64,000 nt of DNA from an uncultured Chlorobiota bacterium (lineage in GTDB: Bacteria > Bacteroidota > Bacteroidia > Bacteroidales > JAADGE01). Under the pieces are notes generated by a model. It made no database searches. It was not told the origin of the DNA and was given only the letters and a program-made list of their open reading frames with translations. The translations under genes were made by a program, and so were the position numbers. The stretch lies in assembly GCA_947311255.1 (NCBI GenBank), contig CAMZKL010000006.1, positions 1 through 64,000 of the forward strand. The letters are read 5' to 3'. Every line of letters starts with the position of its first letter. The first letter of the stretch is position 1. This document shows, one piece after another, positions 10,299 through 19,514 of this stretch.

Positions 10299-10334
10299 AA
10301 AGCTGTTTCGGTAATATACGAAACAGCTTTATTA
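10299..10334 (+). terminator. Rho-independent terminator of gap
   Basis: AAAGCTGTTTCG at 10299-10310 pairs perfectly with CGAAACAGCTTT at 10319-10330, followed by ATTATT. It isolates gap from the downstream leader element and gcvT. Confidence 0.8.
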
Positions 10335-10346
10335 TTAAAAAAAAAC

Positions 10347-10517
10347 ATGAAACACTCACGACAAAGATTTTGACACCCAAGGGCACGACTATAAGTTAGC
10401 ACAATGATTACGTGCAAAATAAAGCAAGTGTTCCTATGTGCAGAGCAAAATAAATATTATCAACAACAAAAACAAAACAACTTATTTAATATCAGTTAAT
10501 TATAAAAATTTAGACAC
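10347..10517 (+). repeat. Leader element, copy A (upstream of gcvT)
   Basis: This is one of six related ~130-175-bp elements that abut a start codon. Blocks in order are ATGAAACACTCACGACAAAG, ATTTTGACACCC, AAGGGCACGACTATAAG, a GCAAAATAAAGCAAGTG block, TTCCTATGTGCAGAGCAAA from 10431, an AT-rich part, and AATTTAGACAC just before the ATG at 10518. The TTCCTATGTG block is 87 nt from the start codon. The TTGACA and TATAAG words 14 nt apart may be promoter parts. The function is unknown. Confidence 0.75.
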
Positions 10518-11606
10518 ATGAAATACACAAAATTTAATAAAAAGCACAAAGATCTCGGCGGAAAAATGGTTGAGTTTACAGGATTTGAAATGCCTGTTGA
10601 ATATTCAGGAGTAAATGACGAACACATAAACGTTAGAAATAATGTTGGTGTTTTTGATGTTTCTCATATGGGAGAAATTTGGGTAAAAGGACCTAAAGCA
10701 TTCGATTTTGTCCAAAAAGTAACATCAAATGACATTTCAGTTTTAGGAATTGGCGATGCACAATACTCATGTTTCCCTAACAATAATGGAGGAATTGTTG
10801 ATGATTTAATAGTATATTTTTATGAAGAAGAAAAATATATGCTAGTTGTTAATGCTTCAAATATTGAAAAAGATTGGAATTGGCTAGTAAAAAACAATTC
10901 AGAAGGAGCAGAACTTGAAAACGCATCAGATAATATTTCTCAAATTGCAGTGCAAGGACCAAATGCAACAAAAATTTTACAGAAATTAACAGATGTTAAT
11001 CTTTCAGAAATTACATTTTACACTTTTAAAACAGGAGAATTTGCTGGAGTAAAAGATATTATAATTTCGGCAACAGGATATACCGGAGCTGGGGGTTTTG
11101 AACTTTATATGTATAATGATGATGCAGAAAAAGTTTGGGATGCTGTTTTTGAAGCTGGAAAAGATTTTGGAATAAAACCTGCCGGACTTGCCGCAAGAGA
11201 CACATTAAGATTAGAAATGGGGTATTGCCTATACGGAAACGACATTAATGACACAACATCGCCAATTGAAGCAGGTTTGGGCTGGATTACAAAACTTAAT
11301 GATAACAATAATTTTATAAACAAAGAATACATTTTAAACCAAAAAGAAAACGGAGTAAGCAAAAGACTACGTGGTTTTGAAATGATTGATAGGGGCATTC
11401 CTAGAAAAGATTATGAAATATTCGATGCAAACGGAAATTTAATCGGACTTGTAACATCAGGAACCATGTCGCCAATGCTAAAAAAAGGAATTGGTATGGG
11501 ATATATAAATAAGGGGTCTTGGAAATTTGGCAATGAAATATTTATTAAGGTTAGGAAGAAAATGTTAAAAGCCAAGATTGTAAAGTTACCTTTTTATAAG
11601 GCTTAA
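10518..11606 (+). CDS. gcvT: Aminomethyltransferase, glycine cleavage T protein
   Basis: The T protein of the glycine cleavage system transfers the aminomethyl carbon from the lipoyl H protein to tetrahydrofolate, releasing ammonia. The 362 residues are full length. Visible marks include the N-terminal [21 protein letters not shown], the [13 protein letters not shown] segment, the catalytic aspartate region [21 protein letters not shown], and the C-terminal barrel domain with IGMGYI. gcvP and gcvH are not in this window, so the system is dispersed in this genome. The ATG is immediately preceded by leader element A. Confidence 0.97.
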   Translation: MKYTKFNKKHKDLGGKMVEFTGFEMPVEYSGVNDEHINVRNNVGVFDVSHMGEIWVKGPKAFDFVQKVTSNDISVLGIGDAQYSCFPNNNGGIVDDLIVYFYEEEKYMLVVNASNIEKDWNWLVKNNSEGAELENASDNISQIAVQGPNATKILQKLTDVNLSEITFYTFKTGEFAGVKDIIISATGYTGAGGFELYMYNDDAEKVWDAVFEAGKDFGIKPAGLAARDTLRLEMGYCLYGNDINDTTSPIEAGLGWITKLNDNNNFINKEYILNQKENGVSKRLRGFEMIDRGIPRKDYEIFDANGNLIGLVTSGTMSPMLKKGIGMGYINKGSWKFGNEIFIKVRKKMLKAKIVKLPFYKA

Positions 11607-11706
11607 AGTTTTTTACCTTCAGGCAGAGGAAGAAACCTCTGTCGGTGGTTTAAGAATATAACTGCTTTTTTTGTATAAAACTTTAGGAATGTTCAGGAGA
11701 TACAAT

Positions 11707-11735
11707 AAAAAAAGCCCAAATAATAGGGCTTTTTA
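11707..11735. terminator. Bidirectional terminator between gcvT and tRNA-Phe
   Basis: AAAAAGCCC pairs with GGGCTTTTT around the loop AAATAATA. On the minus strand the stem is followed by a T tract, fitting the end of tRNA-Phe. It can also end gcvT transcription. A second GC-richer hairpin (about 11623-11650) lies between gcvT and this site but lacks a T tract. Confidence 0.75.
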
Positions 11736-11767
11736 AAACATTCTACAAAACATTAAAATTTTTCTAG

Positions 11768-11840
<73 letters not shown>

Positions 11841-11858
11841 TTTTTATTTTTGCGGTTG

Positions 11859-11888
11859 CAAATTTAGATATTATTTTTTAATTGCAAA
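11859..11888 (-). promoter_or_regulatory. Promoter of tRNA-Phe
   Basis: Reading on the minus strand: TTTG (11888-11885), an 18-nt spacer and TAAATTTG (11866-11859). This has the same geometry as the rplU promoter and lies 18 nt upstream of the mature tRNA 5' end. Confidence 0.7.
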
Positions 11889-12635
11889 ATAATTTCTTAA
11901 TTAATAATAATTTTTTTTACTATTATATTACAGTTTCCTTTTATTGAAATAAAAAATATCCTTCTCTCATATAATTTTAAATGTCCGTTTTTAAATTTTT
12001 ATAATTTTTTATTTTGGTTTTGTAAGCACCTTAATTTCAACATCTGATATATTCACATTTTAAATTTAATGTTTTTTGTTTATTGGGTTGACAGCATAAA
12101 GATATAAATATTAAACCTTGTGATATTATAATAAAAAAAAATAAAAGCATCAACAAACGTTACCTATGGGTATCAAACGAAAAGGAGCAAAATGTTTTTA
12201 TATATAAATACAAGTCAGAATGAGAATGGGCTATCAAACAGCCGGTTACAATAAATACATTTCACTTATTTTAAACAAATATCGCCCTGATTGTTAAAAC
12301 CAAAAACACAACAAACAATATAATTAATACACAAATCCGTCAAACGAAATTTTACAATAGACATTAGATAACTGATTAGTTTTAAGAATAATGAAAATAA
12401 AAAAACAAAAAATTAATGTTATCAAGATACGTTCAAACGTAACACAATTCAAAGAAAATTAAGACTTTTAACAAAGTTTATTAAAATGTATGTTTGCCTT
12501 AATGTAAACTTGTAAAACGTTAAAAAAATATAGTTTTTTTGTTTTTAAACCTCAGTACAAATTTTTTTATCCTACTAAAAAAATTGAAGAAACTGCTCCC
12601 AAAAAGAAGATCTCTTAATTTTTGTTATAAAAACA
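11889..12635. other. Long AT-rich intergenic region
   Basis: About 750 bp between the tRNA-Phe and rplU promoters with no convincing gene. There are many homopolymer A/T tracts. The segment 12085-12260 faintly resembles the leader elements (TTGACA, then TACCTATGGG, then ATATAAATACAAG), but similarity is too weak to call. Nothing else recognisable is seen. Confidence 0.6.
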
Positions 12636-12665
12636 TTTGTTTTTAATAAAAAATAATTAATTTTG
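12636..12665 (+). promoter_or_regulatory. Promoter of the rplU-rpmA operon
   Basis: TTTG at 12636-12639, an 18-nt spacer and TAATTTTG at 12658-12665 match the Bacteroidota primary sigma consensus TTTG/TAnnTTTG. The expected transcript starts near 12672, giving a 5' UTR of about 75 nt. Confidence 0.7.
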
Positions 12666-12686
12666 CATCCCTTAAAATAAATTTTC

Positions 12687-12725
12687 TGAGGCATAAGAAA
12701 GAGTCTTTTAATAAAGACCGCCTCA
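12687..12725 (+). promoter_or_regulatory. Structured leader hairpin before rplU
   Basis: TGAGGC (12687-12692) pairs with GCCTCA (12720-12725). Inside, GTCTTT (12703-12708) pairs with AAAGAC (12713-12718) around the loop TAAT. The result is a two-part stem with a 10-nt asymmetric bulge, placed between the promoter and the L21 start. It could be an autoregulatory ribosomal-protein leader; this is inference from position and folding only. Confidence 0.45.
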
Positions 12726-12748
12726 TTAACACATTAAATAAATATAAG

Positions 12749-13492
12749 ATGTACGCAATTGTAGAAATAGCCGGACAACAATTTAAGGTTGAAAAAGACC
12801 AAAAATTATTTGTCCACAGGTTAGAAACAAAAGAAGGAGACAAGGTAATTTTTGACAATGTTCTTTTAACAGATGATGGTAAAAAAGTTAACATTGGAAC
12901 TCCAAAAGTTTTAGGTGCTGCCATAACTGCAAAAGTTTTAGCACACATGAAAAGTGATAAAGTTATTGTTTTCAAGAAAAAAAGAAGAAAAGGATACCAA
13001 AAAGCGAACGGTCACAGACAATATATGTCTCATATTGAAATAGAAGGCATTTCTATTGATGGTTCAGTAAAAGCTCCTAAAAAAGAAAAAAAGGAAGTTA
13101 AAAAACCTATAGTAAAAAAAGCAGAAACTAAAAAACCCGTTGTTAAGAAAGAAGAAACTAAAAAGCCTGTTGAAAAAAAGGTAGTTGAAAAGAAAGTTGA
13201 GGCGAAAAAACCTGTTGCAAAAAAAACAATTGTTGCTGACAACCTAACAAAAGTAGAAGGAATAGGACCAAAACTTGCAGGAATATTAAAAGACGCAGGA
13301 ATTGAAACATTCAAAAAGTTATCTGTTGCAAAAGCCGAAAAAATATCAGAAATTTTAGTAGCAGCAGGAGGAAATGCATATAACAGATTTGATCCAACAA
13401 CCTGGCCACAACAAGCAAAGCTTGCAGCAGAAGGAAAATGGGACGAGCTAAAAGTTTTACAAGACGAACTTGACGGCGGAAAAGTAAAATAA
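12749..13492 (+). CDS. rplU: 50S ribosomal protein L21 with C-terminal Lys-rich linker and helix-hairpin-helix domain
   Basis: Residues 1-~105 are a normal bL21 (MYAIVEIAGQQFKVEKDQ; KRRKGYQKANGHRQYMSH). Family members elsewhere end there. This protein continues to 247 residues with an imperfect repeat of KKPVVKK/KKEE-type segments (~110-170). A compact domain follows (~172-247) beginning NLTKVEGIGPKLAGILKDAG, a helix-hairpin-helix signature of nucleic-acid binding. Similar tails occur in Bacteroidota L21 proteins. The tail's role on the ribosome is not known to me. It forms an operon with rpmA, 27 bp downstream. Confidence 0.95.
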   Translation: MYAIVEIAGQQFKVEKDQKLFVHRLETKEGDKVIFDNVLLTDDGKKVNIGTPKVLGAAITAKVLAHMKSDKVIVFKKKRRKGYQKANGHRQYMSHIEIEGISIDGSVKAPKKEKKEVKKPIVKKAETKKPVVKKEETKKPVEKKVVEKKVEAKKPVAKKTIVADNLTKVEGIGPKLAGILKDAGIETFKKLSVAKAEKISEILVAAGGNAYNRFDPTTWPQQAKLAAEGKWDELKVLQDELDGGKVK

Positions 13493-13519
13493 AAACAAAC
13501 CTTTTAAAACAAAAATATT

Positions 13520-13780
13520 ATGGCACATAAGAAAGGAATGGGTAGTACCCGTAACGGAAGAGATTCAGAAAGTAAAAGACTTGGAGTTAAACTTTACGGC
13601 GGACAAAATGTTATCGCTGGTAACATTATAGTAAGACAAAGGGGAACAAAACATTTTCCTGGAAATAATGTTGGAATGGGAAAAGACCACACTCTTTTCG
13701 CTTTAACTGATGGAATTATTAAGTTTCAAAAGAAAAGAAATAATAAATCCTATGTTTCAGTTGAACCAATTGAAGCATAA
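13520..13780 (+). CDS. rpmA: 50S ribosomal protein L27
   Basis: 86 residues, starting [19 protein letters not shown]. It contains the family core [18 protein letters not shown], which reaches the peptidyl-transferase centre. The N-terminus begins MAHKKG, without the cleaved presequence found in Firmicutes L27. Second gene of the rplU operon, closed by a terminator. Confidence 0.98.
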   Translation: MAHKKGMGSTRNGRDSESKRLGVKLYGGQNVIAGNIIVRQRGTKHFPGNNVGMGKDHTLFALTDGIIKFQKKRNNKSYVSVEPIEA

Positions 13781-13803
13781 GATACTCTAGATTCAAAAAC
13801 TTT

Positions 13804-13845
13804 AAACCCGTAAACTCGTATCTTATGCGATTTGCGGGTTTTTTA
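13804..13845 (+). terminator. Terminator of rplU-rpmA
   Basis: AAACCCG at 13804-13810 pairs with CGGGTTT ending near 13841, extended by inner pairs AAA/TTT and CG/CG, and is followed by a TTTTTT tract. Confidence 0.8.
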
Positions 13846-13878
13846 CTTTTCCCTTAACTTTTTAAACAACAGAATATC

Positions 13879-15150
13879 ATGCTCACAATAAACCAAATAA
13901 AAGAACAAAAAGAAAACATTGCAACAAAACTTTCTGTAAGAAATAAAGATTTTACTGAACTGTTAAACAAAGCTATTAAAGAAGATGACAACAGAAAATC
14001 TATTCAAAAAGAATTAGATGAAACCCTAGCAAAATCAAATCAATTTGCTAAAAACATTGGACTTTTATTTAAAGATGGAAAACATGAAGAAGCAAATAAT
14101 GCCAAACAAGAAGCTATAAAATTAAAAGACGTTGCAAAAGAGCTTTCAGAAAAAATGAACAGTTCAAAATCTGATTTGCTAACAATTCTTTATGAAATTC
14201 CAAACATTCCCCACCCATCTGTTCCAAAAGGAAAAACCGACGAAGACAATCTGCTTATTAGAAAAGGAGGAATAATTCCAGAATTAAAAAACAAAGTTCC
14301 TCACTGGGAATTAGCAGACAAATTCGACATTATTGATTTTGAACTTGGAAATAAAATTACAGGTGCCGGCTTTCCAGTTTATAAAGGAAAGGGTGCAAAA
14401 ATACAAAGAGCACTAATAGCATTTTTTCTTGATGAGGCAGATAAAGCTGGATATACAGAAATTATGCCTCCTTTAATGATAAACGAAGCATCTGGTGTTG
14501 GAACAGGACAATTACCAGACAAAGAAGGGCAAATGTACCACATGAACGAAGATAATTTGTTTATGATTCCAACAGCAGAAGTTCCTGTTACAAACATTTA
14601 CAGAGATGTTATTTTAAATGCAGAGGATTTTCCAATAAAAATGACTGCATATTCTTCTTGTTTCAGAAGAGAGGCTGGCTCGTACGGGAAAGACGTAAGA
14701 GGATTAAACCGTTTACACCAATTTGATAAAATTGAAATTGTTCATATAGAGCATCCTGATAAATCATACGAAACTCTCGAAAAAATGGTTGCTTATGTTG
14801 AAACATTAGTGCAAAAACTAGAACTACCATACAGAATAGTAAGACTTTGCGGAGGAGATTTAGGTTTTACTTCTGCATTAACTTATGATTTTGAAGTTTA
14901 TTCTGCCGGACAAGATAAATGGTTAGAAGTAAGCTCAATATCAAATTTTGAAAGTTTTCAAGCAAACAGATTAAAGCTCCGCTACAAAGAAAAAGGAAAA
15001 AAACAAACAAAACTTGCTCACACACTTAATGGAAGTGCATTAGCATTACCAAGAATTCTTGCAGCTATTTTAGAAAACAATTATTCCGAAGAAGGAATTA
15101 AAATTCCAAAAGTATTACAAAAATTTCTTAACTTTGATATTATAAAGTAA
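13879..15150 (+). CDS. serS: Seryl-tRNA synthetase
   Basis: It charges tRNA-Ser and tRNA-Sec (class II synthetase). The 423 residues include an N-terminal antiparallel coiled coil (~1-110) that grips the long variable arm of tRNA. Motif 2 lies around FRREAGSYGKDVRGLNRLHQ and motif 3 is NGSALALPRILAAILENN. It begins shortly after the rpmA terminator and is followed 10 bp later by the FKBP lipoprotein gene, so the two probably form a transcription unit. Confidence 0.97.
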   Translation: MLTINQIKEQKENIATKLSVRNKDFTELLNKAIKEDDNRKSIQKELDETLAKSNQFAKNIGLLFKDGKHEEANNAKQEAIKLKDVAKELSEKMNSSKSDLLTILYEIPNIPHPSVPKGKTDEDNLLIRKGGIIPELKNKVPHWELADKFDIIDFELGNKITGAGFPVYKGKGAKIQRALIAFFLDEADKAGYTEIMPPLMINEASGVGTGQLPDKEGQMYHMNEDNLFMIPTAEVPVTNIYRDVILNAEDFPIKMTAYSSCFRREAGSYGKDVRGLNRLHQFDKIEIVHIEHPDKSYETLEKMVAYVETLVQKLELPYRIVRLCGGDLGFTSALTYDFEVYSAGQDKWLEVSSISNFESFQANRLKLRYKEKGKKQTKLAHTLNGSALALPRILAAILENNYSEEGIKIPKVLQKFLNFDIIK

Positions 15151-15160
15151 AAACAAAACA

Positions 15161-15637
15161 ATGAACTTAAAAAAGAAAATTAAACCAATTTTATTTATAA
15201 TAATTGGAACGGCTGTTCTTTTTTCTGCCTGTAACAGAAAAGAAAAAAAAGAAAAAAAGTTATTAGAAGCATATATTGCAGACAATGACATTTCAGAAAG
15301 CCCGACAGACAGTGGAATGTATTACATAGAAACAAAAGCCGGCACAGGAAACAATCCAAAAACAGGAGACAGAGTAACAGTTCATTATAAGGGAATGTTT
15401 ATTGATGGAGAAGTTTTTGATTCTTCAATTGGGAAAGACCCTTTTACCTTTACTCTTGGAATTGGACAAGTTATTAGAGGTTGGGATGAAGGAATAGCTT
15501 ACATGAAAAAAGGAGGAAAAGCAACTTTAATTATTCCTAGCAATTTAGCATATGGGGTTAATGGAAGAGGTTCAATACCTGGCTATTCTACTTTAGTTTT
15601 TGAAGTTGAATTACTAGAAATTACACCAAATAAATAA
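15161..15637 (+). CDS. FKBP-type peptidyl-prolyl isomerase lipoprotein
   Basis: The protein has 158 residues. A lipoprotein signal ends at Cys24 (LFSAC), so it is membrane-anchored and exported. A single FKBP domain occupies ~45-156, with VTVHYKGMFIDGEVFDSS, FTFTLGIGQVIRGWDEG and LVFEVELLEI, matching the conserved ligand pocket including the central Trp. It probably assists proline-limited folding of envelope proteins. Bacteroidota usually encode several such lipoproteins. It lies just downstream of serS. Confidence 0.92.
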   Translation: MNLKKKIKPILFIIIGTAVLFSACNRKEKKEKKLLEAYIADNDISESPTDSGMYYIETKAGTGNNPKTGDRVTVHYKGMFIDGEVFDSSIGKDPFTFTLGIGQVIRGWDEGIAYMKKGGKATLIIPSNLAYGVNGRGSIPGYSTLVFEVELLEITPNK

Positions 15638-15663
15638 AATCGTTTCTTTTAATACTTGAATTT

Positions 15664-15832
15664 AGGCATAAAAGAAACAAAAAAAATTACATTTTAAGGC
15701 ATAACTATATTATCACATACCAATTACTTGCAGAACAAAGTAAGGTTTTATATGTGCAGAACAACATAATTATTTTAAATACAAACACTAAGGTAACCTG
15801 CTCATTACAAGCTAATAATAAATTTTATAAAT
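15664..15832 (+). repeat. Leader element, copy B (upstream of the M64 peptidase)
   Basis: Same family as copy A. Blocks include TAAGGCATAACTATATT, ATTACTTGCAGAACAAAGTA from 15724, TTTATATGTGCAGAACAACA from 15747 (86 nt before the ATG), TTAAATACAAACACTAAGG and TGCTCATTA. The 3' end, AATTTTATAAAT, is more diverged. The 5' part overlaps an inverted repeat (GTTTCTTTT at 15642 with AAAAGAAAC at 15671). Confidence 0.7.
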
Positions 15833-17107
15833 ATGAAAACTGTCATCTCAATAATATTACTATTTTTTAGCTACATAGTTGATGCCCAAACTGAGTTTGA
15901 CAAGTTCTTTATTAACAAATCATTACGCTTTGACTACAACATTGGAGGAAACAATAAAGAAGCAAAGATTTTCTATAACAAAATTAAACAAGAACCTTTT
16001 TGGGGGGGGTCAAAAATTAATTTAATTGACAAATTTAATTTTGGTGATTTTAGAATATTAATTTATGATGCAAAAAGTCAAAAATTAATTTATTCAAGGG
16101 GCTACTCTTCTCTTTTTTATGAATGGATTGATACCGAAGAGGCAAAAACAACATCAAGAAGTTTTTATGAATCAGTTATATGCCCTTTCCCAAAAGATTC
16201 TATAATCTTGCGAATAGAAATGAGGAACAAAAACCTTGTTTTTAAAACTTTGTTTCAAACTAAAATTGACCCAAACTCAATTTCGATAATAAAAGATAAA
16301 CAAACAAAATATAAAACTCAAAAATTACATTATTCTGGAAATCACAATAAAAAACTTGATATTGTTATTATTCCCGACGGATATACAGAAAACGAAATGA
16401 CCAAATTCCATAATGATTGCAAACGGTTTATAAAATACTTTTTTGATGTTAAGCCATTTAAAAACCACAAAAACAAAGTTAACTTTTGGGCTGTAGATGC
16501 AATTTCTGAAGAAACCGGAACCGACATTCCAGGAGATAGTATTTGGAAAAACACTATTATTAATACTCATTTTTACACATTTGGTTGGGAACGCTATTTA
16601 ACAACACAAGATATTGAAGAACTAAGAAATATTGCAGCTTATGTTCCATACGACCAAATTTATATTCTTGTAAACACTTCAAAATATGGGGGAGGAGGAG
16701 TTTATAATTATTATAATTTGTGTTCTGCTGACAATGAATATTCTGGACGTGTTTTTACACATGAATTCGGACACGCATTTGCTGCTCTGGCAGATGAATA
16801 TCAATACGGATATGATAAGGCAGAAGACATTTATAATATGTCTGTTGAACCATGGCAAATAAACATAACAAATCTTGTTGATTTTGATTCAAAGTGGAAA
16901 AATTTAATTGGAAAATACACCCCAGTTCCTACACCGGATACAATAATTTACGAAAAAAAAATTGGTGCTTTTGAAGGTGCCGGTTATGTAAAAGAAAAAA
17001 TATACAGACCAACACATGATTGTAAAATGCGTTCAAACAGTACAGATGAGTTTTGCCCTGTTTGTTATAAAACTGTTTTGGAAATGCTACTTTTTTATGC
17101 AGAATAA
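15833..17107 (+). CDS. Secreted M64-family metallopeptidase
   Basis: The protein has 424 residues with an N-terminal signal peptide (cleavage likely after VDAQ). Residues ~165-420 carry the M64 (IgA peptidase) catalytic domain. The zinc motif is HEFGH at 310-314 followed by ALADEY, giving zinc ligands H310 and H314 and catalytic E311. The segment DIVIIPDGYTENEM is typical of the family. The N-terminal ~140 residues are the usual M64 N-domain. There is no T9SS sorting domain. Codons 57-59 lie in a run of eight G residues (16012-16019), unusual in this AT-rich DNA. It is preceded by leader element B. Confidence 0.88.
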   Translation: MKTVISIILLFFSYIVDAQTEFDKFFINKSLRFDYNIGGNNKEAKIFYNKIKQEPFWGGSKINLIDKFNFGDFRILIYDAKSQKLIYSRGYSSLFYEWIDTEEAKTTSRSFYESVICPFPKDSIILRIEMRNKNLVFKTLFQTKIDPNSISIIKDKQTKYKTQKLHYSGNHNKKLDIVIIPDGYTENEMTKFHNDCKRFIKYFFDVKPFKNHKNKVNFWAVDAISEETGTDIPGDSIWKNTIINTHFYTFGWERYLTTQDIEELRNIAAYVPYDQIYILVNTSKYGGGGVYNYYNLCSADNEYSGRVFTHEFGHAFAALADEYQYGYDKAEDIYNMSVEPWQINITNLVDFDSKWKNLIGKYTPVPTPDTIIYEKKIGAFEGAGYVKEKIYRPTHDCKMRSNSTDEFCPVCYKTVLEMLLFYAE

Positions 17108-17132
17108 ATTCAAGATTAACAGATATTATACT

Positions 17133-17164
17133 AAAAAAGGTTGTCTTTTCCGACAACCTTTTTT
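17133..17164. terminator. Bidirectional terminator between M64 and S46 peptidase genes
   Basis: AAAAAGGTTGTC pairs with GACAACCTTTTT around a TTTTCC loop, with A and T tracts on either side. It serves both convergent genes. Confidence 0.88.
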
Positions 17165-17182
17165 AATATCATAATAAATGGT

Positions 17183-19360
17183 TTATTTAATAATTTTCAT
17201 TTCTTTAACCAAATGAGATGCTCCTGCATATTTATCAATAATAAATAAAACAAACCGGATATCAACATTTATACATTTTTGAAGTTCTGGTTCAAAAGCA
17301 ATATCTCCACTCATTGCTTCCCAGTTTCCGTCAAAAGCAATTCCAATTAATTCTCCGTTCCCATTAAGAACAGGACTTCCAGAGTTTCCTCCTGTTATGT
17401 CATTATTGGTTGTAAAACAAACTCTCATTTCTTTACTTCCATCGGCTTTTTTAATACCATACTGTCCATAATCTTTTTTAGCATACATATCTTTTAACCT
17501 TTGCGGAACATAAAACTCATCAGTTTTAGGACTTCCAACATTTTCTTTTTCCATGTATCCTTTAAGAGTAGTATAGTGTTTATATAAAACAGCATCTTTT
17601 GGAGAATAATCCCCTACACTACCATAAGTAAACCTCATAGTTGAATTTGCATCTGGATAATGTGGAATGTTTTTTTCTTTTTCTAATTTTGCGGCAAGAT
17701 ATTGTCTTTTACCTTTTCCATATTCCATTGCAATATCTTCCGTTTTTGCAGATGCGCCCATATATAAACTATAAACAGAATTTGCAACCACAACAGCAGG
17801 GTCTTCTCCTAAAACTTTTAAATCAGGAGAGTCAAGAAACTTATTATATTTTTCTTCGTCTACAAATATTGACGTGGAATATAAGTAATCTGCATATTTT
17901 GAAAAATCTCCTTCATAGTCATTTTTTACTGTTTCAAAAAATGTAGGATAATCAGACTCTTGAATGTCTTCTTTATAAGCATTACACATTGCAATAAAAA
18001 TTGCTTTGTCAATGGGTTGATAATAATCTTTGAAAAACTTTTTACTTTTTTCTTTAAATTCTTTCATTGCATCTTCGTTCCCAACTGCTTTTTGCAAACC
18101 ATAATATCCTCTTAAAGCTGTTTTAATAAATTCTGGTCCCAACCAAAATGCTTCTATCCAATAATTTTTAGCAATATTTGGATTTTTTAATTCTTTAATT
18201 GATTTTTTAATTGTTGGAAGTGCTTTTGCATATTTCTCTTTTCTTTTGTTTTTTTTATTAATCCAAGATTCTATTTCAGCCTCTTCTTTTTCTTTTTTCC
18301 CAATAACATCCAATGCTTTTAATCCATTATTTTGACCAATAGAATATTTGTAGTAATTTGTTGATCGTGAATATTTTGAAGCATATTGAATTCTTACCTT
18401 ATCGCTGGCATCCATTTCGTTTTTCATTATTTCTTGTTTGATGCCTCTTAGTTTAATTCTAATTTTATTAGTAACATCCATTTCGTTTTCAACACCCCAA
18501 GAAGTCATATATCTTGTTGTTCCTCCGGGATATCCCATTACCATTGCAAAATCATTTTTTTTAACCCCTTTTATAGAAACCGGAAAGAATTTTTTTGGTT
18601 TATATGGCACATTATCTTCAGAGTACTCTGCTGGTTTTCCATCTGGTGCACAATAAATTCTAAACATAGAAAAATCTCCTGTATGGCGTGGCCACATCCA
18701 ATTATCAGTATCTGCTCCATATTTTCCTATTGAAGATGGTGGTGCTCCAACTAAACGAACATCCATAAAAGTTTCATAAACAAACAAATAGTAACTGTTG
18801 CCTTCGAAAAAAGATTGAACCCTTGCTTCATACCATTCTTTTGAATTGTCAACAGCTTCCTTTTCAAGCTTTTGAGAAAGTTTGTGTATTGCAGCCTCTC
18901 TTTCTTTTTCAGACATTTCGTCCGTTACAACGGCGTTTATTTTTTCTGTTACATCTTTAACATTAATTAAAAAAGACACAGTTTTTCCTGGGTTTGGGAG
19001 CTCTTCTTTTCTTGACATTGCCCAAAACCCATCTGTTAAATAATCGTGTTCAACAGTACTGTGGGCTTGTATTTCGCCATACCCGCAATGATGATTAGTT
19101 AAAAACAAACCTTCTGCCGAAACTAGTTCTCCGGAACATGAACCATGATCGAGAGCAATAACAGCATCTTTTAAACTTCCTTGATTTACACTATATATAT
19201 CTTCGGCAGTTAATTTAAGCCCCATTGCTTGCATTTTTTTCATGTTCAATTTTTGAACAAGCATTGGCAACCACATTCCCTCGTCATCTCCATCGGCTTT
19301 TGCATTGGTGTTTAGTATAATTGTGAACACAATTAATACAGATAAGAACTTTTTAATCAT
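17183..19360 (-). CDS. S46-family dipeptidyl peptidase (DPP7/DPP11 type)
   Basis: Exported serine exopeptidase that removes N-terminal dipeptides, feeding amino-acid catabolism. I start it at the ATG at 19360, where a clean signal peptide begins (MIKKFLSVLIVFTIILNTNA); the frame is open further upstream, but that part looks noncoding. This gives 725 residues, normal for S46. The trypsin-like triad is visible: His in LTNHHCGYGE, Asp in DTDNWMWPRHTGDF, Ser in GGNSGSPVLNG. Eighteen residues after the catalytic Ser is Gly (AFDGNWEAMSG). From published DPP7/DPP11 work as I recall it, Gly there suggests DPP7-like hydrophobic P1 preference rather than acidic. A -7-like TATATTTG lies at 19408-19401. 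Confidence 0.93.
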   Translation of the reverse strand: MIKKFLSVLIVFTIILNTNAKADGDDEGMWLPMLVQKLNMKKMQAMGLKLTAEDIYSVNQGSLKDAVIALDHGSCSGELVSAEGLFLTNHHCGYGEIQAHSTVEHDYLTDGFWAMSRKEELPNPGKTVSFLINVKDVTEKINAVVTDEMSEKEREAAIHKLSQKLEKEAVDNSKEWYEARVQSFFEGNSYYLFVYETFMDVRLVGAPPSSIGKYGADTDNWMWPRHTGDFSMFRIYCAPDGKPAEYSEDNVPYKPKKFFPVSIKGVKKNDFAMVMGYPGGTTRYMTSWGVENEMDVTNKIRIKLRGIKQEIMKNEMDASDKVRIQYASKYSRSTNYYKYSIGQNNGLKALDVIGKKEKEEAEIESWINKKNKRKEKYAKALPTIKKSIKELKNPNIAKNYWIEAFWLGPEFIKTALRGYYGLQKAVGNEDAMKEFKEKSKKFFKDYYQPIDKAIFIAMCNAYKEDIQESDYPTFFETVKNDYEGDFSKYADYLYSTSIFVDEEKYNKFLDSPDLKVLGEDPAVVVANSVYSLYMGASAKTEDIAMEYGKGKRQYLAAKLEKEKNIPHYPDANSTMRFTYGSVGDYSPKDAVLYKHYTTLKGYMEKENVGSPKTDEFYVPQRLKDMYAKKDYGQYGIKKADGSKEMRVCFTTNNDITGGNSGSPVLNGNGELIGIAFDGNWEAMSGDIAFEPELQKCINVDIRFVLFIIDKYAGASHLVKEMKIIK

Positions 19361-19514
19361 AATATTAATTTTTGAAATTGTTTTAATTATTTTATTTTTA
19401 CAAATATAGAAAAATGTTTTTAGAAAAATAATCATATACACAAACAAAGTTTTGTATTTGACAAAAGACATTGTTTTTACTATAAACGAATTTGTAAATA
19501 TTAATAATGATTAT

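Noticed and set aside
11621..11652. GCAGAGG/CCTCTGT hairpin after gcvT as an RNA gene or terminator
   Set aside because: Short imperfect stem, no T tract, and no recognised RNA family; the T-tract hairpin at 11707 is the better terminator.
12085..12260. Possible seventh, more decayed leader element
   Set aside because: Only scattered words match (TTGACA, TACCTATGGG, ATATAAATACAAG), and no gene starts nearby at the expected distance; AT-rich background could explain it.
15642..15679. Inverted repeat after the FKBP gene as a terminator
   Set aside because: The stem is good but is followed by A rather than T on the coding strand, and the loop is 20 nt.
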